Below, piece after piece: positions 41,930 to 50,204 of a stretch of DNA of 64,000 nucleotides (position 1 is its first letter; each line of letters opens with the position of its first letter). The DNA lies in NCBI RefSeq assembly GCF_004323735.1, contig NZ_CP036455.1:4087101-4151100 (forward strand), read 5' to 3'. A model generated the notes under the pieces. The model had not been told where the DNA came from. It searched no databases and was given only the letters and a program-made list of their open reading frames with translations. Source of the stretch: Streptomonospora litoralis. GTDB lineage: Bacteria > Actinomycetota > Actinomycetes > Streptosporangiales > Streptosporangiaceae. The position numbers were made by a program, and so were the translations under genes.

Positions 41930-42544
41930 TTGTCCCATGACGGTCCGGAGAGCCCGACGGAGCCACCTCCGCCGCCCGCCGACCCACAGGCCAGGTTCGA
42001 GGCGCTCTACACCGAGTCCTACGGCGATGTCCTGGGGTACCTGCTCAGACGGGTCGAGGACCCCGAGTCGGCGGCCGACCTGGTCGCAGAGGTGTTCGTG
42101 ACGGTCTGGAACCGCCTGGACGACGTACCGACCGGGCCCGGCGCGCGGCCGTGGATCTTCGGGGTGGCTCGCAAGGTCTTGGGCAACCATCGGCGCGGCG
42201 CCCGGCGCCGCACGGCGCTTGCCGAGCGGCTGCGCGGGGAGCTCCGCCGGGTCCAGGTGACCCGGCCCGAGGCCGCGGAGCCCGAACTGGGGCGCATCGG
42301 CGCCGCGTTCCGGTCGCTGCCCGACGGCGACCGGGAGATCCTCACCCTGGCGGGCTGGGAGGGGCTGGACCCCGGCCAGATCGCGATCGCCCTGGGCTGT
42401 GCCCGCGGCACCGCCCGGGTCCGGCTGCACCGCGCGCGTAGGCGGTTCGCCCGCGCGCTGCGCAAGGCGGGTGTGGAGGTCGGCGACGCCGCGGCCGAGG
42501 GAACCCGACCGCTCTCGGCGGTCACGGAAGGAGCGCAACCATGA
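41930..42544 (+). CDS. ECF-type RNA polymerase sigma factor
   Basis: About 204 residues. Region 2 (FEALYTESYGDVLGYLLRRV, AADLVAEVFVTVWNRLDD, PWIFGVARKVLGNHRRGARRR) binds core polymerase and the -10 element; region 4 (FRSLPDGDREILTLAGWEGL, QIAIALGCARGTARVRLHRA) binds the -35. The TTG at 41930 is preferred because AAAGGGAG stands 4 bases before it; a GTG at 41888 in the same frame has no site. It overlaps the next gene by 4 bases (ATGA), the usual arrangement with a cognate anti-sigma or sensing partner. Confidence 0.85.
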   Translation: MSHDGPESPTEPPPPPADPQARFEALYTESYGDVLGYLLRRVEDPESAADLVAEVFVTVWNRLDDVPTGPGARPWIFGVARKVLGNHRRGARRRTALAERLRGELRRVQVTRPEAAEPELGRIGAAFRSLPDGDREILTLAGWEGLDPGQIAIALGCARGTARVRLHRARRRFARALRKAGVEVGDAAAEGTRPLSAVTEGAQP

Positions 42545-43494
42545 GATTCCGATCGCACGACGGGCTCGACCACCTGGTGGCCCGGCTCCGTCCGCAGGTG
42601 AACGCGTCCGAGGAGCTCGACGCGGCCCGCCCGGCCGCGCGCGAGCTGCTCGCCGGTATCCCCGAACAGGAACAGGAGCCCGCTGTGGCACCGAAGAGGA
42701 CCGCCCGCCGCCTGCTGATCGCCGTGCCCGCCGCGGCCGTGCTCGCCGCCGGAGGTGTGGCGGCGACCGCGCTGATGCCGACATCGGCCCCCGACGCGGT
42801 CGCGCCCGACAGGGCGGCGGCGTTGGAGATCGACGTCTCCGACGGGGTGGTGGTCGCCGAGGTGAAGGACCCCACGGCCGATCCGGAGCGCTACGCCGCC
42901 CGCTTCGCCGAACACGGCCTCGACGTCGAGCTGTCGCTGGTCCCGGCCTCCCCCACGATGGTGGGCAAGCTCGTCTACCTGGACGGCGACTCGAAGTCAC
43001 AGGGACGTGACGGCCGCGACGTCGAAGTCGTCGAGGCGCCCGGAAAGTGTGCCCCGGGCGGCGGCTGCCCGGTCGGCGTGCGCATCCCCGAAGGCTACGA
43101 GAACCACGTGGAACTGGCCTTCGGCCGCAAGCCGCAGGAGGGCGAGAAGTACCAGACGACGAACTCGGCCACCGCGGAGGGCGAGGCGCTCGAAGGCACC
43201 GACATCCCCGGAATGACGGTGGGTGAGGCCGAGGAGGTCATCGCCGAGCACGGCCAGGAGGTCGCCGAGTACCGCATCCTCACCGAAGAGGCCGCCGGCC
43301 CGGGCGCCTCGGCACCCGCCCCGGTCCCCTCGGCGTCTCCGGGCGGACAGAGCGCCGCGCCCCCGCAGGAGAGCGAGCAGACGGTGGTGCAGAGTGAGAA
43401 AGCCGAGGACGCGCCCGACGACTACTACGTCCGCGACGTATCCCTGTGGGCTCCGGGCGAAGTGCTGCTCATGGTGAGCGAGACGCGGAAGTAG
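42541..43494 (+). CDS. Membrane partner of the ECF sigma factor, anti-sigma-like
   Basis: 317 residues: a 55-residue cytoplasmic N-terminus (HDGLDHLVARLRPQ, ARELLAGIPEQEQE), one membrane segment (about 58-78, LLIAVPAAAVLAAGGVAATAL) and an outer domain. Part of the outer domain (DIPGMTVGEAEEVIAEHG, about 221-238) has the PASTA-like GMTxxEA pattern, and a Pro/Ser linker follows. The ATGA overlap makes it translationally coupled to the sigma factor, so an anti-sigma role is likely although no zinc-binding HxxxCxxC motif is present. Confidence 0.75.
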   Translation: MRFRSHDGLDHLVARLRPQVNASEELDAARPAARELLAGIPEQEQEPAVAPKRTARRLLIAVPAAAVLAAGGVAATALMPTSAPDAVAPDRAAALEIDVSDGVVVAEVKDPTADPERYAARFAEHGLDVELSLVPASPTMVGKLVYLDGDSKSQGRDGRDVEVVEAPGKCAPGGGCPVGVRIPEGYENHVELAFGRKPQEGEKYQTTNSATAEGEALEGTDIPGMTVGEAEEVIAEHGQEVAEYRILTEEAAGPGASAPAPVPSASPGGQSAAPPQESEQTVVQSEKAEDAPDDYYVRDVSLWAPGEVLLMVSETRK

Positions 43495-43510
43495 GCGCAC
43501 GCGGCCCCAA

Positions 43511-43553
43511 GGGGCGGGCCGGCGGCGGACTCGACCCGCCGCCGACCCGCCCC
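43511..43553. terminator. Bidirectional hairpin terminator
   Basis: An 18-bp stem with a single mismatch (GGGGCGGGCCGGCGGCGG and its partner) and a 7-base loop, between two convergent genes. Confidence 0.75.
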
Positions 43554-43590
43554 GCCCGCGCACTCGGGTGCGCCGAATCGTCGGGCCCGC

Positions 43591-44199
43591 TCAGTCGGCG
43601 CGGACGGCCAGATCGGCCAGCAGCAGTCCCAGCCACACCCAGCCGACGACGATGTTCAGGCGCTGGATGAGCCCGGCCCGCGGGGAGTCGTCCTCCCAGG
43701 CACGGCCGAACAACGAGAACAGCCCGAGCAGAGCGGCGGCGGTCACCGCCGAGTACCCCACTCGGAAAGCACCGTCGAGCGTGAACACGGCTGCCGCGGC
43801 CGCCGCCGGGAGCGAGAGGAACACCACGGCCCCGGCCGCGTCGTGGATCCGGTGGCGGAGGCTGAAGCGCTGCGGCGTCTCGTCGGGCGACCCGGGCGGG
43901 TAACCGCGCATCGCGTCCATGGGGAAGACTCCGGACGCCACCAGCGCCAGGCCGAACACCGCGATCGCGGCGGCGAGCACGACGCCGCCCGTGGCCGGGA
44001 ACACGGCCGCACCGGCGGCGGCGATCAGGGCCCCGCAGCACACGAAGTTCGCGGTCTGCAGCCACCCCCGCGGTCCCAGCGCCAGCGCGCTGACCGGATG
44101 CCGCACCGACCGGTAGCCCGGACGAGTCCACCCGTCGACGAGGAAGACCGCCACGAACACCCCGGCGGCCGCCGACCCCGCCCACAGCACCGCAGTCAT
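43591..44199 (-). CDS. DUF998 family membrane protein
   Basis: 202 residues with six predicted membrane segments. The pattern of DUF998 is visible: YRSVRHPVSALALGPRGWLQ early, then GVFPMDAMRGYPPGSPDETPQRFSLRHRIHD (quoted in parts: FPMDAMRGYPPG and SLRHRIHDAAG). Function of the family is unknown. Last convincing gene before the repeat region. Confidence 0.82.
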   Translation of the reverse strand: MTAVLWAGSAAAGVFVAVFLVDGWTRPGYRSVRHPVSALALGPRGWLQTANFVCCGALIAAAGAAVFPATGGVVLAAAIAVFGLALVASGVFPMDAMRGYPPGSPDETPQRFSLRHRIHDAAGAVVFLSLPAAAAAAVFTLDGAFRVGYSAVTAAALLGLFSLFGRAWEDDSPRAGLIQRLNIVVGWVWLGLLLADLAVRAD

Positions 44200-44274
44200 G
44201 GCAGGAACCTAGCACCGAGCGGAAACGCCTCTTGGACGCACGGGGGCGGAGCCGTGTTTCAGAAGCGCTGGATC

Positions 44275-44600
44275 AGTCCGGCTCCTATGGGCGGCCGGGC
44301 CGCGCAGCGCGAGTCTGCTGTGCAGCCTCGCCCCCTTTGCCGAGCGTCGGGCTGACCGACGGGAAGGCAGCGCCGAGGACGGCGAGGGCTGGTCCCGCGC
44401 CCAACGGGCCGGGTGCCCGCCGGTGGCGGTGCGCCGAGCCGGGGCGGCTCGGGTCTGCTGGGCGGTCTTGTCGGTCTGCCGGGCAGCGGGTGGTCTTCAC
44501 TGAAAAGCGGCGGCGACGGCGGCAGCGGGGCCGGGCCTGTGGTTGTCGGTTCGGGTGCTCGCCGGTGGCGGTTGCGGCGGGGACGGCGTTCGGCCGCCGC
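44275..44600 (-). repeat. Left repeat array: two degenerate ~140-bp units, inverted relative to the right array
   Basis: Two units with landmarks TCTGCTG at 44314 and 44454 (period 140). Each contains, in inverted orientation, the same ordered landmarks as the right array: GCGCCGAGGACGGCG, GGGTGCCCGCCGGTGGCG or GGGTGCTCGCCGGTGGCG, TCTGCTG, GGTCTGCCGGG and CTGAAAAGCGGCGG. No convincing coding frame crosses them. Confidence 0.7.
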
Positions 44601-44628
44601 AGGCCGGTCGGCGCGGCTTGGCCCGACT

Positions 44629-44681
44629 ATCGTGAACTTATGGTCGCAGGAAAGCACATCCCGCGGCCATAAGTTCACGAT
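44629..44681. repeat. 53-nt hairpin (15-bp perfect outer stem)
   Basis: ATCGTGAACTTATGG (44629-44643) and its exact complement (44667-44681). The inner 7 bases on each side also pair apart from two mismatches, leaving a 9-base loop AAAGCACAT. It is much more AT-rich than its surroundings and lies between the two repeat arrays. It could be a small mobile or recombination element, or part of a structured RNA. Confidence 0.7.
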
Positions 44682-45289
44682 CATCGCCGGGTGAACCGGC
44701 ATACCGGACATACCGGCGCCGGTTGGCCGACGTGGTGTCGCCGTGTTGTGGCCGGGCCCGCGCAGGCTGGACGGCCGCGCGGTGTGGCGCGGTCGCGGGT
44801 GCTCGCGCGGCTCGGGGGTGCGCCGGATCGGGGGCCGGGGGCGACGACGCGTCGCTCGTTGCGCCCGGGCGCGGCCGCGGGGAGTCGCACCCCCCGATGG
44901 GGTGGGCTTTTGTGGGTCTATGCCCGTTTTGCGGGCGGCCTCGGCGAGCGCCGCGGCCACGAGACGCACGAAAAGTTGACTCCGGGGCTGTTTTCGCGCC
45001 ATTCGGCGCGCTTCGTGGGCCACCGCCGCCGCAGCGCGGCCGCGGACCCACAGGGTAATCGGGCATTGGTGGACAAAGCACCCCACATTATTTCGTATCG
45101 CGGAATCACGGTGCAAGGGCGGCATCGCGGGGCGGCACCGATGCCCATGCCACCGCACGTACGTGCATCTCGTGACCCCCATTCCGGCCGCACGACCGCC
45201 GCCGGGAGCCCCGCATCAGGCCCGCCCGACAACCGGGCGGCGCCCCGGGGCTCGACCACCCGCGGCCGGGGCCGGTGACCGCCGCCCCG
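44682..45289. other. Central segment between the repeat arrays
   Basis: About 600 bp with no supported gene. It holds three short ATACCGG/CATACCGG repeats (44699-44725), a small hairpin GCCCG-TTTTG-CGGGC at 44926-44940, and an AT-richer part (45081-45116). Long open frames exist on both strands but have no ribosome site and give Arg/Pro-rich text. Confidence 0.4.
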
Positions 45290-45830
45290 ACTACCGCGGG
45301 GCCCGGCCCCGTCGGCGTCGCCGCCGCCTCGTCGGGCGGACCACCGGCGAGCACCGAACCGACGTCCGCGAGCCCAGCCCTCCGCCACCGTCGCCGCCGC
45401 TTTTCAGTCAAGTCCACCCGTCGCCCGGCAGACCAACAAGGCCGCACAGCAGAGCCGAACCGCCGATCCGTCAGGCGCGCCACCGGCGAGCACCCGACCC
45501 GACGACCACGAGCCCGGCCCACCGCCGTCCTCGGCGCCGCTTTTCCCTAAGGTCGCCCACCTCCCGGCAGACCAACAAGGCCGCACAGCAGAGCCGAGCC
45601 GCCGATTCGTCGGGCGCGCCACCGGCGGGCACCCGATCCGTTGGGCGCAGGCGCCACCCTGCGGTGCCCCCGCCGCCTTCGTCGCGCGCGCCACCGGCGA
45701 GCACCCGACCCGGTGGGCACGGGCCCGGCCCCGCTGTCCTCGGCGCCGCTTTTCCCTAAGGCCACCCATTCACCCGGCAGACCATCAAGGCCACATCAAG
45801 GCCGCACAGCAGACCGGCGTTCTAAAATAC
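45290..45830 (+). repeat. Right repeat array: about three ~140-bp units
   Basis: Landmark CCCGGCAGACCA occurs at 45424, 45563 and 45773. The first interval is 139 bp; the second is 210 bp because of an extra 71-bp internal duplication containing CGCGCCACCGGCG-GCACCCGA. Units share CCGTCCTCGGCGCCGCTTTT, CCCTAAGG, AAGGCCGCACAGCAGA and CCACCGGCGAGCACCCGACC. The array is inverted relative to 44275-44600. The region from here to the tRNA gene shows no gene. Confidence 0.75.
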
Positions 45831-45996
45831 GGCCCAGCCCAACCGGTAAGCGGGGACGAGCCCGGCGAATGACGGGGCGAGGCGGCAGGCGGAGCGGCCT
45901 TGGAACGACCGGACACGCCGGGGCGTCTCGGGAAACCGCCCACGCGAGGCGCGTCAGCACGGAGTCCCCGGGGAAGGCCGCCGGAAAGACGAAAAA

Positions 45997-46039
45997 ACGA
46001 TCCCGACCGGGGAGGCCGAAGGCCCCCGATCGGGATCGT
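45997..46039 (-). terminator. Strong rho-independent terminator of tRNA-Ala
   Basis: A 16-bp stem with one mismatch (ACGATCCCG.CCGGGG), extended inside by GGCC-TTCG-GCC with a stable UUCG loop, followed leftwards by a run of six T. It begins 13 bases after the tRNA gene. This is the most classical terminator in the window. Confidence 0.9.
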
Positions 46040-46051
46040 CTCTGAATCGAG

Positions 46052-46124
46052 TGGAGCTATGGGGATTCGAACCCCAGACCTCCTCCATGCCATGGAGGCG
46101 CGCTACCAGCTGCGCCATAGCCCC
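46052..46124 (-). tRNA. tRNA-Ala(GGC), copy 1
   Basis: 73 bases folding as a full cloverleaf, starting GGGGCTA and ending TAGCTCCA. The acceptor stem has the G3-U70 wobble that marks alanine tRNAs. The anticodon stem CCTCC/GGAGG closes the loop ATGGCAT, anticodon GGC (reads GCC and GCU codons). CCA is not encoded. TATGCT at 46144-46139 is a likely -10 element. One base differs from copy 2, in the D-loop. Confidence 0.97.
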
Positions 46125-46306
46125 TTGTTTCGTCTCCCAGCATACCCGACCAGCGGAGTGCTCGGCACACTTACGGCGGCCGCGGGCTCGGGGGCAGACG
46201 GGCAGACCGTAGCCGGCTCCAGCCGCCACTGCCGGCAGGCGTGCCGAGCCAGGACCACTGCCGGACGTCGACGCCGTCTGCGGTGCCGCAGTTCGCGACG
46301 ACGACA

Positions 46307-47152
46307 TCATGCCTGGTATGCCCCGGCCAGTGCGCTCAACACGGCGGAGCAGCCCGCGTCGACGGTGAGCGCGGCGAGCGCGTCCGAACGGGTGGGGCCG
46401 CGGTTGACGATCACCACGGGCTTGCCCTGGTCGGCCGCGCGCTTGACGAACCGGCGGCCCGACAGCACGGTGAGCGACGAACCCGCGACGAGCAGGGCCT
46501 CGGCGTCGTCGACGAGCCGGTAGCCCGCCAGCACGCGCTCGGTGGGCACGTTCTCGCCGAAATAGACGATGTCGGGCTTGAGCATCCCCCCGCAGCCCGC
46601 GCAGTCGGCCACGGTGAAACCGCGCGTCGACGCGAGCACCGCGTCGGCGTCGGGCGCGATCTCCACGTCGTCCACTCCCCCGGCGAAGTGCGGGTTCAGC
46701 GCGGTCAGGCGCCGGGCCAGGTGCTCCCGCGAGACGACCCGGCCGCACGCGAGGCACACCACGCGGTCGTAGCGCCCGTGCAGGTCGAGAACGCCGCCGC
46801 TGCCCGCCATCTCGTGCAGCGTGTCCACGTTCTGGGTGATGATTCCGGAGACGACGCCGGCATCCTCCAGCCGGGCCAGGGCGCGGTGCCCGTCGTTGGG
46901 GCGCGTGGTGTGCACGTGGCGCCAGCCCACGTGGTTGCGGGCCCAGTAGTGGCGGCGGAAGGCGGCGTCGCCGACGAACTGCTGGTAGGTCATCGGCTTG
47001 CGGGGCGGCGAGTCGGGCCCGCGGTAGTCGGGGATGCCGGAGTCCGTCGAGATCCCCGCGCCGGTCAGCGCGACCACCGGTCCCCGCCCCAGGACCGCGC
47101 GCATCCGGGCGATTGCGGCCGTGAATTCCCCGGTGTCGAGCGTTTCGGTCAC
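46307..47152 (-). CDS. Sirtuin, NAD-dependent protein deacylase
   Basis: 281 residues, cytoplasmic. NAD-binding GAGIS (31-35) and the TDSGIPDYRG loop, TQNVD (106-110), catalytic His125 (LHG), zinc Cys133, Cys136, Cys184, Cys187, and the GSSLTV motif. Removes acyl groups from protein lysines using NAD. Long inter-motif segments are typical of class II (SIRT4-like) bacterial enzymes; the exact acyl specificity is unknown. It lies between the two tRNA-Ala genes. Confidence 0.92.
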   Translation of the reverse strand: MTETLDTGEFTAAIARMRAVLGRGPVVALTGAGISTDSGIPDYRGPDSPPRKPMTYQQFVGDAAFRRHYWARNHVGWRHVHTTRPNDGHRALARLEDAGVVSGIITQNVDTLHEMAGSGGVLDLHGRYDRVVCLACGRVVSREHLARRLTALNPHFAGGVDDVEIAPDADAVLASTRGFTVADCAGCGGMLKPDIVYFGENVPTERVLAGYRLVDDAEALLVAGSSLTVLSGRRFVKRAADQGKPVVIVNRGPTRSDALAALTVDAGCSAVLSALAGAYQA

Positions 47153-47740
47153 GTTTGCAGGCTATGCGCCCGTGCGCGAGTCCCGGGTCCGGTGGCTGCC
47201 GTTCCCGCCGTGGAGCGGTGCCGGTGTCGGCACGACCGGGATTCTCGTGGCCGCACTCCCGCGGCGACCGGTGTGGTGAAATTCCCAGTCGATTGACTTA
47301 CCCGACTGATAGCGTGACTTGGGGCCTTCCGCCCGACTTCTCCCAGCGTGGGGGAAGCACGGCAGACGGCCGAGGGGTTCGGCGGCCGCGGACACCGGGC
47401 CGCGCCGCTAGGGGGAAGCGGGGGATGATCGTGATCGACGGAGGCGGCTCCGCGATCCCGGCTCGCGCATCCGCGCCCGTTCCGCCGCCGACCGCGCCGC
47501 CCGATCGGACGTCCGCTCCATGAGCTCGGGGCCGCTTCCGGACGTACCGCGCGCGACGCACCTTGGCCACGGCCTTCCCTTCCGCCGCACCGGACCGACG
47601 TCCTCCGGGGGCGGTGTCCGAACGCACTCCTAGGGTTCCGTTTCGGACGAGGGATCCGTCCGCCCGCACCGCCGCCCCTCGGTCCCGCACGACCGCCATG
47701 CCCTTCGAATCACCGCTTACACCGCCAACGAGGTATGCCC
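47153..47740. other. Divergent intergenic region between sirtuin and MFS genes
   Basis: About 590 bp. Nothing codes convincingly. The only AT-richer part (47280-47325) contains TTGACT and a 6-bp inverted repeat CAGTCG/CGACTG (47286-47308), but no properly spaced -10. Confidence 0.4.
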
Positions 47741-49234
47741 ATGACCGACACCGCGGCCACCGCGTCGCAAACCTCCGACCATCCTCCCGACGCAGCGGCC
47801 AAGACACCGCGAGCCGGCCTGCTGATCGGCATGCTGGTCATCTCGGCCTTTGTGATGATCCTCAACGAGACGATCCTGAGTGTCGCCCTGCGCGACCTCA
47901 CGGTCGCCCTCGGCGTCTCCACCACCACGGTGCAGTGGCTGACCAGCGGCTTCCTGCTCACGATGGCTGTGGTGATCCCCACGACGGGGTTCCTGCTCGA
48001 ACGGTTCACCCCGCGCCAGGTGTTCCTCGCCTCGCTGACGATGTTCAGCCTGGGAACGCTGCTCTGCGCGGTCGCCCCGGGATTCGCGACGCTGCTGGTC
48101 GGACGCGTCGTGCAAGCCTGCGGCACCGCCGTGATGGTGCCGCTGCTGATGACCTCGGTGATGCGGCTCGTCCCGCCGCACCGGCGCGGCGCGACGATGG
48201 GCACCATCACCATCGTGATCGCCGTCGCGCCGGCCATCGGCCCGACCATCGGCGGCGCCGTGCTGGCCTCGCTGGGCTGGCGCTGGATGTTCTGGCTGGT
48301 CCTGCCGTTGGCGGTGACGGCGCTGGCCATCGGCGCCCGCTGGCTGCGCCTGGACAGCCGCACCCGGTCGGTGCCGCTGGACCTGCTCTCGGTGCTGCTG
48401 TCCGCGGTCGGGTTCGGGGGCCTGCTCTACGGCCTGTCCTCCATCGGCGAATCGGGCGGCGGAGGGCACGCGCTGCCGCCGTGGATCCCGGTCGCGATCG
48501 GAGGGGTCTCGCTGGCCGTCTTCGTCTGGCGCCAACTCCGCCTCCAGCGCGAGGACCGGGCACTGCTCGACCTGCGCCCTTTCACTCAGCGCAGCTTCGT
48601 GGTCTGCCTGATCCTGGCGGGCCTGCTGTTCATGTGCCTGCTGGGCGTAGCGTCGATCCTGCTCCCGCTGTACCTGCAGACCGTCATGGACACGGGCACG
48701 TTCGTCAGCGGGCTTGCCGTGCTGCCCGGCGGACTCGTCCTGGGCCTGCTCGGCCGGCCCGTCGGGGCGCTGTTCGACCGCTTCGGCGCCCGGCCGCTCG
48801 TGATCCCGGGCGCTCTGGCCATGGCGGTGTCGCTGTGGCTGTTCACCGCGCTGGGTCCGGACTCCTCGCTGGCCGCGGTGATCGCCATCCACGTTGTACT
48901 CATGACCGGGCTCGGGTTGATGATGACGCCGCTGATGACCGAGTCGCTGGGGTCCCTGCCCGACCACCTCTACTCCCACGGGAGCGCCATCCTGACCACT
49001 CTGCAGCAGGTGGCGGGCGCGTTCGGCACCGCCGTCTTCGTGACCGTGGCGGCCCTGGGCAGTGCCGCGGCAGCGGAGAGCCCCGACGCGGAAGGTCTGC
49101 GCATGGCGTTCGTCGTCGCGGGGTGCATCGGGGCAGCGGCGGTGGTTACGGCGCTGTTCGTCCGACGACCCGCCGCTCCCGCCGCAGCGCCGGTCGGCGG
49201 TGAGCCGCAGCATCAGCACGAGGAATCCGCCTAG
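47741..49234 (+). CDS. MFS drug exporter, DHA2 (14-segment) family
   Basis: 497 residues with 14 predicted membrane segments, an EmrB/QacA type proton antiporter likely to expel toxic compounds. Family motifs: ETILSVALRDL in segment 1, WLTSGFLLTMAVVIPTTGFL, motif C-like IAVAPAIGPTIGGAVLA, and the last-third QQVAGAFGTAVF. The ATG at 47741 is preferred to one two codons earlier because GAGG lies 7 bases before it. No TetR or MarR regulator is adjacent. Confidence 0.9.
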   Translation: MTDTAATASQTSDHPPDAAAKTPRAGLLIGMLVISAFVMILNETILSVALRDLTVALGVSTTTVQWLTSGFLLTMAVVIPTTGFLLERFTPRQVFLASLTMFSLGTLLCAVAPGFATLLVGRVVQACGTAVMVPLLMTSVMRLVPPHRRGATMGTITIVIAVAPAIGPTIGGAVLASLGWRWMFWLVLPLAVTALAIGARWLRLDSRTRSVPLDLLSVLLSAVGFGGLLYGLSSIGESGGGGHALPPWIPVAIGGVSLAVFVWRQLRLQREDRALLDLRPFTQRSFVVCLILAGLLFMCLLGVASILLPLYLQTVMDTGTFVSGLAVLPGGLVLGLLGRPVGALFDRFGARPLVIPGALAMAVSLWLFTALGPDSSLAAVIAIHVVLMTGLGLMMTPLMTESLGSLPDHLYSHGSAILTTLQQVAGAFGTAVFVTVAALGSAAAAESPDAEGLRMAFVVAGCIGAAAVVTALFVRRPAAPAAAPVGGEPQHQHEESA

Positions 49235-49245
49235 CCCGAGCATGA

Positions 49246-49286
49246 AACGGCCCTGCCCACCAGCTGCGCTTGTGGGCAGGGCCGTT
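49246..49286. terminator. Bidirectional terminator: MFS gene and tRNA-Ala copy 2
   Basis: A 15-bp perfect stem (AACGGCCCTGCCCAC and complement) with an 11-base loop, 11 bases after the MFS stop codon and 10 bases beyond the end of the tRNA gene; read leftwards it ends in TTT. Confidence 0.85.
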
Positions 49287-49296
49287 CTGCCGCGGG

Positions 49297-49369
49297 TGGA
49301 GCTATGGGGATTCGAACCCCAGACCTCCTCCATGCCATGGAGGCGCGCTACCAACTGCGCCATAGCCCC
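49297..49369 (-). tRNA. tRNA-Ala(GGC), copy 2
   Basis: 73 bases, the same cloverleaf, G3-U70 pair and GGC anticodon as the gene at 46052-46124, with a single change (C to T in the D-loop). It follows the phosphatase-rsfS-nadD gene group, a position where many actinobacteria carry tRNA-Ala, so this is probably the original copy. Confidence 0.97.
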
Positions 49370-49446
49370 TGGTCGGACACCGCTGCGTCTCCGCTGCGGC
49401 AGTACCGACTGTAGCGGAATCCGGCGCGCACGTCGAAACGGGAGCT

Positions 49447-49492
49447 TGTGTGGCGGCCCGCGGCCCGCGGCCCGGCCGCGGGCCGCCACACA
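49447..49492 (-). terminator. Terminator of the nadD-rsfS-phosphatase group
   Basis: A 19-bp perfect GC-rich stem (TGTGTGGCGGCCCGCGGCC and complement) with an 8-base loop, 25 bases after the phosphatase stop codon. Confidence 0.75.
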
Positions 49493-49517
49493 CCCGGACC
49501 CCCGCCCCGCGGCACGC

Positions 49518-50144
49518 TCAGCGGTCGTCGCTGAGCGTGCGCTTCTCGGGCAGGCTCGCCGCGTTGTGCTCCAGCAGGCGCCAACCGCCGGCGCGCAGCG
49601 GGCCCAGCAGCGACCATGAGCAGTTGCCCAGCGGCCCCAGCACCTGGCGGCGGTCCGGCGGCAGGCCGAGCATGCGGTTGATACCGGCGCGGAGCGCGGC
49701 GCCGTGGCCCACCACCACCAGCAGGCCGTCCTCGGGAACGAGCGCGAGCCCGCGCTCGATCGCGTCCTGCACCCGCTCCCCCACAGCGGAGATGTCCTCA
49801 CCGCCGGGCGGTTCCATGCGGGCGTCCTCCTCGGGCCAGCGCTCGCGGATCTCGGCGGTGGTGAGCCCTTCCCACTCGCCGCCGAAGCGCTCGCGCAGAC
49901 CCTTGTCCAGGGTCACGGCAAGCCCGGTCTCCGAGCCGAGGACCTGCGCCGTGGTGGCGGCGCGGCTCAGGTCGGAGGAGACGACGGCGTCGGGCCGCAG
50001 CCGCGCCAGCAGGGGCGCCGCACGGCGCGCCTGAGCGAGTCCGCGCTCGTTGAGTGCGATGTCGGTCTGGCCTTGGAACCGCTTCTCGGCGTTCCACTCG
50101 GTCTGGCCGTGGCGCCAGCACACGACTCGGCGGGTCTCAGTCAC
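49518..50144 (-). CDS. Histidine phosphatase family protein
   Basis: 208 residues of the phosphoglycerate mutase-like superfamily. RHGQTEWN (11-18) carries the phospho-accepting His12; the second His is in VVVGHGAAL, and SSDLSRAATTAQ and RFGGEWEG complete the pocket. Probably a broad phosphatase rather than a glycolytic mutase. Third gene after nadD and rsfS, a conserved actinobacterial order. Confidence 0.9.
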   Translation of the reverse strand: MTETRRVVCWRHGQTEWNAEKRFQGQTDIALNERGLAQARRAAPLLARLRPDAVVSSDLSRAATTAQVLGSETGLAVTLDKGLRERFGGEWEGLTTAEIRERWPEEDARMEPPGGEDISAVGERVQDAIERGLALVPEDGLLVVVGHGAALRAGINRMLGLPPDRRQVLGPLGNCSWSLLGPLRAGGWRLLEHNAASLPEKRTLSDDR

Positions 50145-50204
50145 GGGCGGCCTCCCGACCGGTCGAACGGATGTGCTCGCGCCCGTGGCGGAGGCGTCCC
50201 CGGC

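Noticed and set aside
45068-45076. DnaA-box-like GGTGGACAA
   Set aside because: A single near-match without a cluster and with no dnaA or dnaN nearby, so it does not support an origin.
45085-45116. Leftward promoter with TTGCAC-N17-AAATAA
   Set aside because: The -10 hexamer matches the consensus poorly and there is no gene to serve.
44259-45182. 307-codon leftward frame through the repeat region
   Set aside because: It reads Pro/Arg/Thr-rich text through the repeat units and the hairpin, has no ribosome site, and the repeat units do not keep a common frame.
45290-45830. CRISPR array
   Set aside because: Units are about 140 bp, degenerate throughout, without alternating identical repeats and unique spacers; no cas gene in the window.
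46052-46124. Integrated element ending at tRNA-Ala
   Set aside because: No integrase or excisionase gene, and no attL/attR-like partial tRNA copy; the second tRNA is complete.
47286-47308. Operator CAGTCG/CGACTG before the MFS gene
   Set aside because: Only 6-bp arms, 430 bp from the MFS start and without a regulator gene nearby; too weak to call.
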